This document shows, piece by piece, positions 1-14,500 of a DNA stretch of 64,000 nucleotides. The DNA comes from Turnera subulata (taxonomy: Eukaryota > Streptophyta > Magnoliopsida > Malpighiales > Passifloraceae). The notes beneath the pieces were generated by a model, which worked only from the letters and a program-made list of their open reading frames with translations, was not told where the DNA came from and made no database searches. Both the position numbers and the translations under genes were made by a program. The stretch is from contig JAKUCV010003177.1 of assembly GCA_028386065.3 (NCBI GenBank), positions 300,704 to 364,703 on the forward strand, written 5' to 3'. The number at the start of each line of letters is the position of its first letter. Position 1 is the first letter of the stretch.

Positions 1-19
1 CTTGACTCTGATTGCTGTT

Positions 20-2228
<2,209 letters not shown>

Positions 2229-3343
2229 AGTGTGTGTATGGAGAGAATCCCAGCGCACCCCCAAAAAAAAGATTCAAAGCAGAGCAGACAAGAAAGGTGT
2301 GGATTACTTATAGTAGTAATTTTTTTGCCTCTTTCTTTTTGATGCTCTGCCTTTTAGCAGGCCCTAAATCGGGATGTGTCTTAATTGTAGGTAGGCGGAT
2401 ATACCCACTAGCAGCAATAGCATCCTTACTACGACGACTGTGTACTGTCTGTGAGAATTTGATGAGCTTTTATGTTTCATTCCTTTCCCGTCCACGTTTC
2501 ATTCATTCTTGTTTTTACGTTTTTATGGTGGTATGGGCCCTTTTTATCCCTTCTTAAATGTATGTATGGTAATGGGACTCTCAATCAAATTCTCAGAGAG
2601 GATTTTTCTTATTAACTGGAACTAACTTGGCCCACTGAATTTGCTACTTTTCGAGAGCCTAACAATGGGTTTAGTACGTCCACACCTTGGTCCTCGACTC
2701 ATCAAAAGCGTACTAACTAGAGATGCAAAAGAGTTCTACACCAGACCCAACTAATGGGCCAACGATGAGACTCCTGGTCCTCGCTTTAGAGTCCACTCGC
2801 TTTTTTCCTACTTTTCCTTCATGCACTCAAATATAAAAATGGGTTTATACCAGTAGGGTTGGTCAGGTTGTAAGCGATTTGAGATTGGTCCTAAGACTAA
2901 GTGATGAGGTGATTTAGTTCCACTTGAGCGAGGTCTCGGGTTCTGCAACACCGTTCTACTCTACTTATGAACAGCGCGGGGGCTACGAACCTTTAAGGTC
3001 CAAAACGCTGCCCGGATAGAAGCCAAGCGCTGGCATGAGAGACCCGGGAATTCAACTAAAAGGTGAGTCTTTCTTTGTTTTGTCCAGTAACTAAAATGTG
3101 AAAGTCTAAACAAGACAGTATAAGCACACAGCGAATGTTGGCTCACAGACACAAAAAAAAAAAAAAAAAAAACTCATCCAGTGTCAAAGATATCCCGATA
3201 CAACAATATTTGAGCTAGATATCATCATATCGTCTTTTAAAGGTAGAAATTTAGTGTTCAGCTCGCCTGCAAATGTAACAGAAGCAGAGATAGGCAACAA
3301 AGGCCGCAAAACACCAGGTTAGGTTCTAAGCCATAAAAAGTGT
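2229..3343. other. Intergenic: METTL5 upstream region and repeat debris
   Basis: This holds the upstream region of the minus-strand METTL5 gene and the 3' side of RPB5. No protein-coding frame is supported. From about 2855 to 2960 it resembles the head of the tRNA-related SINE family found elsewhere in the window (GGTTGGTCAGGTTGTAAGCG, then GAGGTCTCGGGTTC). A run of about 20 A at 3153-3172 could be an old retroposon tail. No clear target-site duplication joins the two, so a complete element is not claimed. Confidence 0.5.
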
Positions 3344-5559
3344 TTATACAACGTATCGATATGTAACATATCTTCCTGCAGTTTCACTTGGCCTGATAAT
3401 CTTCACAACTTGCCCACGCTTTAGCCCATAATACCTTGCAATTGGATCATTCAACTGAATTCGAGGCAGCTGCAACCACCACCCAAGCAGAGATGACAAA
3501 ATGTCAGAAAAATAATAGCACATGCAGCAGACCGCCAAAATGTGAACGCACAAGTTTGACATCTTAAATTTACAATATCACTGATCAGCTTCTTTTATAT
3601 GTAACTAAAAAACCCGAGTCAGAATCAATCACAGGGACTAAACTTTAAAGAGCTGACAATATACTTGGCAAAATTATGTCATTTAACAGGTTAGCGTGGT
3701 TGATACATAAAAAATGTACTAGGTGATGGGAAACTTTGAACATGAAGAATCAACCTATGAACATGAAACTTCCCTCTTCATGAGGCAATCATAAGTTAAG
3801 AACTGCAACAATATTCACACAAGGACTAAACTTTAAAGAGCTGACAATATACTTGTTTAAATTATGTCATTTAACAGGTTAGCGTGGTTGATACATAAAA
3901 AATGTACTAGGTGATGGGAAACTTTGGACATGAAGAATCAACCGATGAACATGAAACTTCCCTCTTCATGAGGCAATCATAAGTTAAGAACTGCAACAAT
4001 ATTCACACAAGGAAAACCTTGGCTGTTGCAAATACCTTCATAAATGGAAGAGCACATAAGCTTAAGCATGCCTAAACTAAAGTTTCAATGATGAACAAGA
4101 CAGATCTCAAAAGTGACTAGACACATCTGGCTCCTTACAAGAAAGGGACTACATGGAAAGGTGCATTAGGATCGTGAGGATTTTCTTGAAAGTGGCACTG
4201 TAAAAGCTCAATGAGCATGATCTTTGTTCCCTGTTTTGATGATCTCCAATTCTGTCTCTTACACATTCGGATTTCAGTCTCTACCTCAATGAAGCAACAC
4301 CACGCTAAGTATACTCCATTGTCATTCAAGAAATCTTCAAGTTTTCTTCCTATTTTTCTTTTTTGAGAACAAGAAATCTTCAAGTTCAAAACAAACTAAT
4401 TGATATTTTTACACCAAAGCGATTGTTTAAATGGCTGTTAACTAATGGCTGGTGAAGAATATGCATACTAAATGTAATCACGAACTGTCATATAAAGTAA
4501 AACCAGCAATAAAACCATTAAAAAAGACTTTTAAACTGCCTCAACCTGTGTTTCCTTCACAGTGTATCTCTCCAACAAAGTCTTCTTCTCTTCAGAAGTA
4601 AGCACCTGATGCTCCGGGACAAGAACATGCTCTTTGATGTTCACCAACAACTCTGCTTCCTGCAAAATTGATAAATGCAGTAGAAAGGCATGAACGAAAT
4701 TGCTTTGTGTTGGATAGAACCCCATAAAGGAGGAAGAATCAAGGAAAAGATGGACTCCCACCTACATTCTATCATAAATTTAAAGGAATTTGTTGATAAG
4801 GTACAAAGTTGGAAACTGGAAAAACAAATTCACAATCTAAACTTTCAAAATATATCCTTTGACTCAAAAAGCTTCAGAGTTCGAGGTCCACTAGCAGGCA
4901 GAGCAGAACAACTAATTCCACATAATAACCAAAGACTGATCATCAAACAATTGAATTTTCACGAGTACTCTCATGCCTAAGCTAATGATGCTTAGGCCCC
5001 TTTAGAAGAGGAATAAGAGAGCAAAGGCCCCTCCTCCCTTACCTGAAAGACCTCCAAGTGGAATTTCGCAGAAATCTCGCTTATACAACTTCGAGCAAAA
5101 GGAGTCAAATTCGCCTGAGCAACCAATATCGCATTAAACACATTCTCTGCTTTCATACGAGCTGTATACGTCTTCATCGTCTTAACCCCAACCTTCACTT
5201 CGTCAGGGAAAAACACATAAATCTGGACCCCAAAAAAAACACCCAATAAGAAACCCAAAAAAAGCAACAAAAAAAATAAAATCAACACACGCAAATTTTT
5301 TTTAAAAAAAACCCCAATCAAAATTTTCAAAATATAATATAGTGAGTAGAGGAGATACCTGATCGGATTCACTGTGTATCTTGTGCTTGACAAGGAAGAG
5401 GTCTTCTCGTTTCATGTTCTCGCCGTACTTGCTCTTGAAACCCTCGAGTGGACCGTTAAGCTCGAAATCGGCGATCTTGTAACCGCGGTCGTGGAGCATT
5501 TGCAGCACCGTTCGCCGGATCCTGTAGAGCCGCTTCACTTCCTCCTCTGATAGAGTCAT
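3344..5559 (-). CDS. NRPB5: DNA-directed RNA polymerase subunit RPB5 (NRPB5 family)
   Basis: Four exons on the minus strand: 5359-5559, 5043-5222, 4546-4659 and 3344-3469. They encode 206 aa, the normal length for eukaryotic RPB5. Seen: the N-terminal jaw domain starting [17 protein letters not shown], the [19 protein letters not shown] block, [11 protein letters not shown], and the conserved assembly domain [20 protein letters not shown] ending in YVTYRYVV. All junctions are GT-AG and phase 0. RPB5 is shared by RNA polymerases I, II and III, and in plants variants serve Pol IV and V. This one looks like the general form (A-type) rather than the divergent Pol V form, by its conserved C terminus. 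Two telo-box motifs lie just upstream, as in many housekeeping genes. Confidence 0.97.
3635..4012. repeat. 188-bp tandem duplication in RPB5 intron 3
   Basis: Two head-to-tail copies, 3635-3822 and 3823-4012, differ at only a few positions, for example GGCAAA versus TTTAAA near each start. Both begin GGACTAAACTTTAAAGAGCT and end ATTCACACAAGG. The repeat is intronic and touches no exon. The near identity suggests a recent duplication. Confidence 0.97.
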
Positions 5560-5605
5560 TGTTGTTTCGATACAAGAATTAGTTTGATAGGATAAGCAAC
5601 TTGTA

Positions 5606-5645
5606 AAACCCTAATATGGAGGGCGACGAAGGGGGTAAACCCTAA
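5606..5645 (-). promoter_or_regulatory. Two telo-box motifs upstream of RPB5
   Basis: AAACCCTAA occurs at 5606-5614 and again at 5637-5645, 47 and 78 bases upstream of the RPB5 start codon. The telo-box is an established element near the transcription start of plant genes for translation and other growth-related functions. Its role here is inferred from position only. Confidence 0.6.
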
Positions 5646-5914
5646 TTGGGAGCTTCACTTCTTCGAGGAAACGAAGGAAAACCGAAAAAAAACAAAAAGA
5701 ATACGTGAGCGGCTCCCGGCTAATGCTACTGGCTAGGTTTTATAAGAGCAGGGACCCGAACCGGTTTGGTACGAGGGTAAGGTCTCGGGTTCGAATTACA
5801 CCTTCACCTATTAACAAAAGAGACCCGAACCGGCGAACCGGTGGACGATAAATTATTATTATTATTTAGTAAAAAAAATCCATGTACCAAAAAAGATAAC
5901 ATAAGTTTCTATAG

Positions 5915-6039
5915 TAGCGCAGTGGCACAAAGACCTTACCTGGTGCGAGGCCACCTTAGTTCGATCCAGGGTGTGGAAATTTAGTAGGGATAGAATGGGA
6001 TTTGGTTAGATTTAGGATATCGTTGTAATAAAAAAAAAA
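5915..6039 (+). mobile_element. tRNA-related SINE with 12-bp target-site duplication
   Basis: About 125 bp. It begins with an A-box-like TAGCGCAGTGGCAC, has a B-box-like AGTTCGATCC about 45 bases later, and ends TTGTAAT plus a run of A. It is flanked by the direct repeat AAGTTTCTATAG, at 5903-5914 and 6040-6051, exactly abutting the poly(A) tail. This is the signature of L1-type target-primed retroposition. It has no coding capacity. Confidence 0.88.
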
Positions 6040-6815
6040 AAGTTTCTATAGTCTCCAATAAAATTTAGTAAGAGTGTTTCACATTTAATTTAAAGATAGT
6101 TACAGTTCTTTCTACAGTGAAATAATTTGAAGGGAGCTAAATTATCACTAGCTACAGTGTAAGTTTTTTTTATAAAAAGAAAAAACTACGTAGGTACGTA
6201 GGTGATGCCAATTATTAAATTTTGTACCAACTAATTATTTGGTGATAAAATTCCATACGTATGTAATAATAATTAAACTTTATTGTCTTCTAATCTTCCT
6301 CCACATTTTTACCTTTCTTTGTTGTGGTTTCTAAGCGTCATGGTTTCATATGGTGCAGATTAATACAATTTCCTTAAATATTTGTGCAGTTAGTTTTCTT
6401 GGCAAAAAAGGATTGATCCCCAAGGTATTTCAACAACTTAATCGTATCTTAATTGTTAAGAGGAATTAGTTCTGCTTGTTGTGTTAAAGAAAGAGGCAGA
6501 CAAAAGAGAGTTGATGCTGATGCTGCAAACAAGGCACAGAATGCTTTGACCATGATTATTGGGAATAAGAAGAATACAAGTTAATTAGGATAAGCCAAAT
6601 CTATAAACCCTGATGGTGTCTGCAACAGAATGTCTTGCTTAAGAGAGAGCTTTCTCCAGATTACATGTCTTAACTCTTTAATAGAATATATAACAGCAGA
6701 GACAAACAAGTAAATTTTGAGACTCCTTAGAAGCTTTCCACATTACAATAGTGATATCTGTCTCCATTATCATTTTGCACAAGAGGAGGATTTGAACCCA
6801 TCTGTGGTAATCATT

Positions 6816-9641
6816 TCAGTTTCGACTCCTGCACTTCTCCATGGCTCTTGGTGCTGCAACAACAAGGTATAAGACATTGGAAAAATTCAATCATGCACCA
6901 AGAAGTTGAAGCAAACAAAAAAGATGAGGATAAAATTGAGCATGAACCATTCATCTATACGAAAGAACCAGCCACTGCCTCATACAGCTCAATTGCATAA
7001 GAACATTTGATGTTGAAATTTCCATGAATATAGGAACGTACCTAGGCCAACTGCTTCTGAACTCTTCATGATCCTTAGTCTTCTACAAGAGTCGGCAAAC
7101 ATTCTGCAGCAACAAAGAATGGAAGGGTCAAGTGCCAGGAAGTAAAAAGATGATCAATTTGTATAATCTTGGTAGCTTTAAGACCTATACATAAGCAGGG
7201 GGGAAGGATTGTGGATTATAGTAGTGAAGAAGAAAAGGAAACTGTGAACAGTATCAGAGTTTCAATACAGAAACTTTATTTTCTGATTCATAAGCATATG
7301 GCTATGGATTAATCATCACATTTGGCCAGAATATATAAAGTTACTACTATGATAAGGTTATGGGCTAAAAGGAAATAGTATTCACTCAAGAATATAATTT
7401 ACAACGAACAAACTTAATAATAGCATGTCAAATCATTTGATGCTATTCCAGCAACTTGTCAAAAAGGCCACTAATAACAAAAACATATGGAACACCCACT
7501 TATGTTGAAAGTGCTTGTCAATCTATATTGTCCTACTGGTAGAACTCAGAATCCATACACACCACTAATGAATTCATTAAACTTGACATTCCACCACCCA
7601 CTTAATAATGGTACACAGGCAAGAATTATGTATTTGAAGTAACACTTACTTCCAGGGAACATCGCCAACAAGCATCCAGTCACCATCTTTGTCCTCATAG
7701 GTGATTACATATTCAGAACCATGCAGGAGATCCATTAACCCATTCTCACTTAACCCATCACGGCCAGGAACTCCATGAGACCCGCATTGACCTGAACAAG
7801 CCATTCATGAAGAAAATTAACTTTTTTTTTTAACTAAATGAAACCATGTTCATTTTTTCAAAGAAGAAAGCAGAGCAGTATCCACAGCTAGCATGTGCAG
7901 ACACAAGTATGTGCTTGTAATAGCAACTTGCAAGACTTGAGAATAGTATGTTTGTTTTCTAAAAGTTCCAAGAAGAGACAACTTCTGCATAATTCCGGAA
8001 CAAGATCCCAGCAAATCATGCAACCAAGAACTCAGCTTAAACATGCATGTGAAATATTCCACAGTTTAAACATCTTTCATCCACTTTCAAAATGCAAAAG
8101 AGTGCTTACCTCTTCTCAATCAAAGGTAAAAAAGCTTCTATTTCACCTGTACGGAAACCATTTAAATCACAAAAGTTGGAGACAAGAGAAGGTGGAGTGT
8201 GTGCTGATAGGGAGAGAGGAGGAGATTGGCAAGTCAAAAGTTTCTGACAGGAAAAAAAAAAAAAAATTTACCTATTGTAAAGCAGCTGAACATTTTTTCC
8301 AGTGCGGAAGACAGTTCCATGTAGCTGCTATAGTTTCTGAGATCAACTTTCCTGAGATAGGGAGCACCATCCATGCTGACCTTGACATAGAGGCAGCTTG
8401 ATCCAGACTTGTTCTCTGCGTCGCCATCATTCTTTGGAGACTGAGAAGCCATTGTATTTTTCCTGAATGAACGGATTGGTGGCCACCCCACAACTTGTGC
8501 TCTGCCATACACAAGACAAGCAAATTCAGAGTTTTATTTTGGTTCTTCTTCTTGAAGAAGAAAAAAAAAAATCTCAGGCACCTACTGAGCTTCAAAAATT
8601 CCTGTAAAAAAGTTTCATTTTCCGCCAGGAAAGTCTGAATTAGACCATTCAGATTATTTAGAGTAATCAGGAAAGTAACAATTAAACAGAAGTACGAAAG
8701 AACTGCATACATGCAGGGTGGCAAATATACCCAAAATATGATGACAGAAAACAGAGATTTCTAGCATTCAAAGAAAATTGTTAAGAAGACCAGTAAAACG
8801 CAAAAACATTTCTTCTAAACTCTGTCTATTTACAGGAAAATATGAATAAAGAAAACCCTGAATAATTCCATTGTTGCATCTCTTTTTACACATTCAAACG
8901 AGTTATTCATAAAAAGAAATTTTTTTCTTCAGAATTCAACACGCAGAACGTTTTTTGTTACACATTATTTACCAAACACACCCAGGTTTTACCTATATTT
9001 TTTCATGTTTTCAAAACGGAACCAGACCAGAGCAGCCAAAGCCATGCAATTTAAATTCTCATTTCTTTTCTTTTTGTTTGCCAAAGAAAGCTGCTTAAAC
9101 ATGAAACAGAACAGGAAAATTAATAAAATAAAGAAAGCACATGTTTTTACTTGGAAGCAGGAGCGACTGCATGGCCATTGGCAGCAGCAGCAGCGCCAAC
9201 CTGAGTGGTCTTCTTCTCCTTAGTAGCCTCCTTTTTAGGCGACTGGGGCAAGCCGGAATCTTTCCCGGTCTGACCACAACCCGACCCGTTAACCACTTTA
9301 CCAGAATCAGATCCGGCAGTTGCAGAGAAAACCCAGTTGCCAGAACCATCATGGATTGCAACAGAGAAGCCCCTCTTGGCCCGTGAAGACGCAAAGCAGC
9401 TCTTGTTATTATTATTTAAGCCAATACTAAGCTGGTGATGAGGAGGAGGGTCAGGGCTCTGGTTGTTGCCTCGTTCTGGTGACTCGGACCCAGGTAGCCC
9501 GAGTCTCAACTCAGTGGCTTTCAAGTTAAGACCACCGCGACGTCCAGGGGTGTTTTCCATTGAAGGAAGCTCTGATGATAAGCCTATGTAATCATGCTCT
9601 AAGCTCATAGACATCAAAGCAGGACTCACTGACTCACTCAC
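6816..9641 (-). CDS. IAA27: Aux/IAA repressor, IAA27-like
   Basis: Five minus-strand exons: 9151-9641, 8272-8501, 7650-7791, 7042-7103 and 6816-6853. They give 320 aa in one frame. Seen: [10 protein letters not shown] near the N terminus, the EAR repression motif TELRLGLP (about residues 43-50), the domain II degron VVGWPPIRS (about 167-175) bound by TIR1/AFB receptors, the PB1 domains III/IV from [15 protein letters not shown] through [16 protein letters not shown], and the ending MEKCRSRN. The N-terminal EHDYIGLS block and this ending are typical of the IAA27/PAP2 branch rather than IAA8/IAA9. The protein represses auxin response factors in the nucleus until auxin triggers its degradation. 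The degron core GWPP is intact, so it should be auxin-labile. Confidence 0.96.
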
Positions 9642-11300
9642 TAACTCACTTTAAAGAAAAACAAAGAAAGCTCGGATGCTGGTGTATAAAAGGTGGAAAA
9701 CGAGACAAGAAATGGCTATTATGGAGAAGGAAACAAGAACGTAATAATTAAAGAAAGGGGAGAGTGTATCTTGGTCTGTCTTGTAGTAGTATTATATTGG
9801 TCTGATTCTGAGCAATGGGGTCTCTGGTTAAATTTATGGAGCAGAGAAGCTTCTTTTGTGCACAATAATTAGTTTGCCTTAGCTCTCTGTTTTCTACTCC
9901 GTACTAATTTTTTCACCCTTATAACTAGAAGGGAATATGTTTAATGTCTTAACAACATCTGAAATTTCATAAATAATACCTGATACGTGTATTTTATCTA
10001 TCTAATTATGAGAGATACAACGTAGAAAAACAAAAGTACTGAAAATTAGCGTGGGATTTACAAGTACAAGTAAGTAATATGTTAGCTTCGAATCATTTCT
10101 CAACACTCATTGAATTCTAACCAATTAAGACAATTATCATTAGCAACTTGAGACCTCATTTCCTCTTGTGCTTTTGATATAAGAATACCAATGCCTTATA
10201 AGCCCATTGGTCCCGGCCGTTTTGTTATTATTATCCGGTATTTGGAGTTTTATCCCGACTAATTCGGATCCAACCCAGGGTCGTGCAACTGGTTTTAGTG
10301 AGTGAATCTTCGGATAGAAATTTTTTTGCATACACAATAACTCAAATTTGGAGGCTTTGGTTAAGCCAAACTAGGTCGCTTAACACACTTGGACCTACCC
10401 TATTTTCAAAATGTGGTGTACTACAACTTTCAACATTTATTATTTGCACAAGGCCCGCCGGCAACTTCCTTTTAATGCAACTTTTACAGTAATTAAGAGA
10501 GAGCAGCGCGGCGAGCAGATTGTGTAGCCAGTACTACTACTGCTCTGTAATTGAATGCTAAGGTGCTGCATGCACTAAGAACGGAGGTCCTGGAAAATGA
10601 TGGAACAGTGGGTGGCGTTTTCCAAAAATTGCCAAAACATCTCGTATTTTGAAGCTTTCTCTGCAGAAAAAAAATAGTGTGAGCCAACCCTTGGCTTGGC
10701 TGATTTGTTGTTGGATACTAACACCTCTGGATAATTAAAAGAAAGGCAGGTAAAGCAAGAGAGGGGAATTCAGAGAAAGCTGACAAGGAAGGGAAGGGGC
10801 TTGTGAGGAAAATCTGGTACTGCAGTGATAAAAGAGGAAAGCGGCAGTTTAGAGAAACTGAAACATCAATGTGTTTTTTATTATATTGAGCTTTGGCTGT
10901 TGTTTGATTATGTGGGTGTGAAAGGGAACTGACTCTGCCTTGTTTATTACTTTGTTTTTGTACGTTTTATGTTGTTTTGTTGTTTGGGTTTGTGGGCGCA
11001 TCCCTTACTGGTTCTGCTTTGGATTTTCCTGGAAAATGTGCTGCTGGAGCTTTCCTGAATTGTAAATGAGGCCTGGAATATTTACTTCAATCTTTTGATG
11101 CTTACCCTTCTATGTTTGTGTATATATATTATATGTATATTGGACCATTTCTCATAATAGTTTAATTGAACGAATATATTCTTCTTTTTTTTTTTTGATG
11201 AGGAACGAATATATTCCATGCTTCCCTCGTGTTTCCTCGGTTTTGAAGAAGTCCTCGACGCCAATGATAGAAGTTTAGGTGATGAAAATCCAAGATTTAC
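9642..11300. other. Intergenic: IAA27 upstream region
   Basis: Upstream of the IAA27 start. TGTCTC, the auxin-response element, occurs on the gene strand at 9702-9707, about 60 bases before the start codon, consistent with auxin feedback on Aux/IAA genes; a six-base motif is weak evidence alone. A minus-strand copy of the dispersed SINE family lies at about 10220-10370. No supported coding frame. Confidence 0.45.
10220..10370 (-). mobile_element. Degenerate copy of the dispersed SINE family
   Basis: On the minus strand the end reads GTGTATGCA then a gap of T/A sequence, GATTCACTCAC, and GGATCCGAATTAGTCGGGAT followed by AAAACTCCAAATACCGG. These blocks occur in the same order in the copies at 11385-11564 and 57444-57658. 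No clear target-site duplication is visible, so it is an old copy. Confidence 0.65.
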
Positions 11301-11384
11301 CAACGATTGAACTCCTGTACCAATATGAATGACACATATATCAAAGAATTAAAGTATTCGTATCTTGAAAAATATAAATACATA

Positions 11385-11564
11385 CTCGGCAATTAGTTGG
11401 TCTAAGTGGTAAACGATTTGGTTTCACTTAAGCAAGGTATCGGGTTCAAATCTTTTGTGTAAGTAGAAAATCTCTATTGGGAGACTCACCCACCATTAGA
11501 TTGGCAACCCGAGTCGAATCTAGATAAGTCGGGACAAAACTCTAAATACCGTATGAAAAACTTA
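11385..11564 (+). mobile_element. SINE of the dispersed family, with near-exact target-site duplication
   Basis: About 180 bp. It shows an A-box-like TTGGTCTAAGTGGTAAACGA, a B-box-like ATCGGGTTCAAATC, then TCTCTATTGGGAGACTCACC, CGAGTCGAATCTAGATAAGT and CGGGACAAAACTC. It is flanked by AAAAATATAAATACATA (11368-11384) and the same 17-mer with one change (11565-11581), a probable target-site duplication. This is the clearest complete copy of the family in the window. Confidence 0.82.
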
Positions 11565-14500
11565 AAAAATATATATACATAAAATATATATGTATTCTAA
11601 ATACATATATCTACCAACATACACATGTCTCAAGAACAGAACATGCATTCACAAAATTATGAATAGTAAAAAATGAATGAGAAAATGTAAGATTAGAAAA
11701 ATTTCATAGTTGCAAAGTCCCTTATCTAAATGATGGTCCGAAAGAAAGGTAGAATCTCAAGAGTGGACCAACAAAAGAAAAAGGATAGTCCTATACTCCT
11801 ATTATATCTTTGCCTATCGCTGAAAGTAGATTAGTATAGTTATCTGTAGCAGCAGCGTCATCGTTAACAAGCCTTTTTATCATTTTTTTCTTACACAAAG
11901 AATCATTATGTTTGGTGTATTTGGACAAGCCCTTCAATTACTGTCTTAATCTTATGTTTGATGGTGGCATTTTTGTGGATCTCTCTGTGCTATGCACCTT
12001 TTCTTGTAGTTTCCTAAGTGGTAAACAAGATAATGGCAAATGGCTTTGAGTTGAATAGTATCATGATCTTGTCCTTGGCTTTTCAATGAGAGAACTTTTT
12101 TCAATGAGAGAACTTGAGGTGGGGCATTTAACTTCACTGGAGTGGGTGCTCATCAGCTCATGCCCAATAAAAACCAAAAAGAAGAAGAGAGGGAAGTTAT
12201 AGTAGTTTCTTTCAACCCCATCTTGTGGACTAAGTGAATAGAGGATGGCAAATTTAGTTTCCTATTGGACAATTAAAGTTGAAGTAATCAAAATTGGCAA
12301 ATTGCACCCAGAGAAATGAGAATATAATAATGCAGCTCTTTCCATATAAGTTGATTACTCCAGAGAAAGATAAACAGACAATTCCAATCCAAAATCCAAT
12401 GGCTTTTTAACTTTTAAGAACGATTTGTAACTTCAGAATCTCAATAAGTAGACTGCCTTAAATTTTTAGGATGGTCCTAATCTCCCTCCCTGAAAAGCCA
12501 CACCTATCAGGACAAGTACCCCTAGCTAGCAACAATCAAGATACAGGGAAGGAAAGAACAGACACCATATACGGAATCTCTTAATGGTGTGCAATTCTAC
12601 CAAATGTAATTGCAATCAATTACTCGTCACAAATCAGGCTAAATGCTGTTTCAAGAAAAAAGAAAAGAGAGGAAATTTTTCTTTCACGTTTTGAGGTAAG
12701 GAAATGCATGGGAGACAACATGAATCTTCCAAACAGCAATTCCTGGGACCCATGCAAGATTTTTGATCAAACGTAGGGCCAACTACGCACTTTATAATCT
12801 CAGACAAAGCGAGGAGAAGATTATATGCACTGCAGGAATATCGACTTCAATCCTCCACATCATTTCTTATAAGCATAATCTCCTATATCCTTGGTTTAGT
12901 GAGTAAAGAAAAGAATACAAGTTGGTTCACCATCAGGTGAACTCATAACTCTCTTTCTTTTTAATCATTCAAGCTGAAATCCACACCACACAGACATTAC
13001 ATTGAGATTAAGCAGTCAAAGGGTAAATTTATTCTATAAAGGTAGTAATTTTTTATATAGGAATACTGTAAATGGACCTTTTTTTTTTTTTTGAACGAAC
13101 TGTAAATGGACCTGAGCAATAGCTTTCCAGAAGTACAGAGAATAAATTTGCAGCTGACTCAAATCCCGACTTCCTTTTTCTCTTAATGTAACCCAAAAAA
13201 AAAAAAACTTGATTTAATCTCCAAAGAATCTTGTTCTAGCAAAAAAACCTCGTTGAAGATATACATACAATCAAGAGGGTCTAATTAGCACCCCTTAATG
13301 TTGATGTACTAGCAAGCGGATTTATGAGTGGGATTCCCTTACACAATGTGAGCTGCAAGTACTTGAATGGCCCTTACAATTATTACTACCATTTACAGTA
13401 ATCGATAAGTCTCCCAAAATTTAACAAAGACAAAGGATTTTCAGCTTATTATTGGAACACACATAGTTAAACACAGTAGGAATCAACTAAAAGCCTCAGG
13501 TTGATTTTTATAGTAATCCTTACTAGCTTCTTCAATTCTACTAGCGCAAAATGGGCCCCTAGCCATACCGGATGAATTATTGGGATTTATTTCAAGGGTC
13601 CCGGCCGACATCTACCAGTCTTGTAACCCATGTGTGGCAGCAATCAATCTCCATAATTCTTGATGTTTAAAAGTTAACAAGTCTCATCCAACATGAACAG
13701 CAGAAGATGGCCTGTTTCATTGGGTTTGTGGAAAAGAGGTCATGATCGTAATCAAGGCATAGCCTAATCATCGAAGTATTATAAGGGCAAGCAACATCGT
13801 TTTCATTACAAAACGTCCCTACAGAAAACATAGGATACGGGAACCAGATATAGGGGAAGGAAGAAGATGTGGTGCCTAAGCTATGAGGAATATTACTCAT
13901 AATGATGTCCATGATGAACAGTGATGCTGTCCCGAGGGACCAACAACATGATAGGCTTCACAGATGTCTTGATCATGAGGTTGCAATTAAGAACTGGAAT
14001 ATTAAAATATAGTTTATGAATGTTCCATTCAGGTTTTGACTTACTAGTATTCTCATTTCCTGCAAGATTCCTTATGTATTACTTATAATCTTACTCAAAA
14101 GGCACTGATGGCAACCAACTTCCAAATTTGAGGTTCGTTTTTCTTCTCTCTGTTGTCAAACTGAGGGCAGATCAAAGTTGATTGAAGCCATGCAGCCTCC
14201 GATTGTTGTTTGTCTAACGTTAAACTATGTTTAAAACGTAAGCTTAATTTGTGGAAAACCGCGGTATGCATCGTGCAGTTTAATTTAAAAATCCGGCCTA
14301 TCTAACCCCGATTGGTTAGATCAGGTGGTTGTAGCTGTTCTAGCTTAATTAAGGAATCTCGAGTTCGAATTCTAGAAACACAACAGCACTCTAGGAGCCT
14401 GAAGTGCCAACTTTTATGATTGCTATAATATTTGGTAGTTTTAGGAAGCCATTGTGGCACAAATTCCATGCTGGAAAGGGAATTTCGAACATGATGAGAT

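Larger units (their letters stand above)
5560..6815. other. Intergenic: RPB5 promoter and IAA27 3' flank
   Basis: Contains the RPB5 promoter with two telo-boxes, an imperfect GAACCGG-rich stretch around 5750-5845 with a pol III B-box-like GGTCTCGGGTTCGAATT, and a complete short SINE at 5915-6039. From about 6060 to 6815 the sequence is AT-rich with no supported gene; its end is probably the IAA27 3' UTR. Confidence 0.5.

Noticed and set aside
7895..8401. 168-aa plus-strand frame
   Set aside because: Antisense to IAA27 intron 2 and exon 2, no family resemblance.
14300..14400. Possible further SINE (GGTTAGATCAGGTGGTTGTA and CTCGAGTTCGAATTC)
   Set aside because: Boxes are too degenerate and no tail or target duplication is visible.
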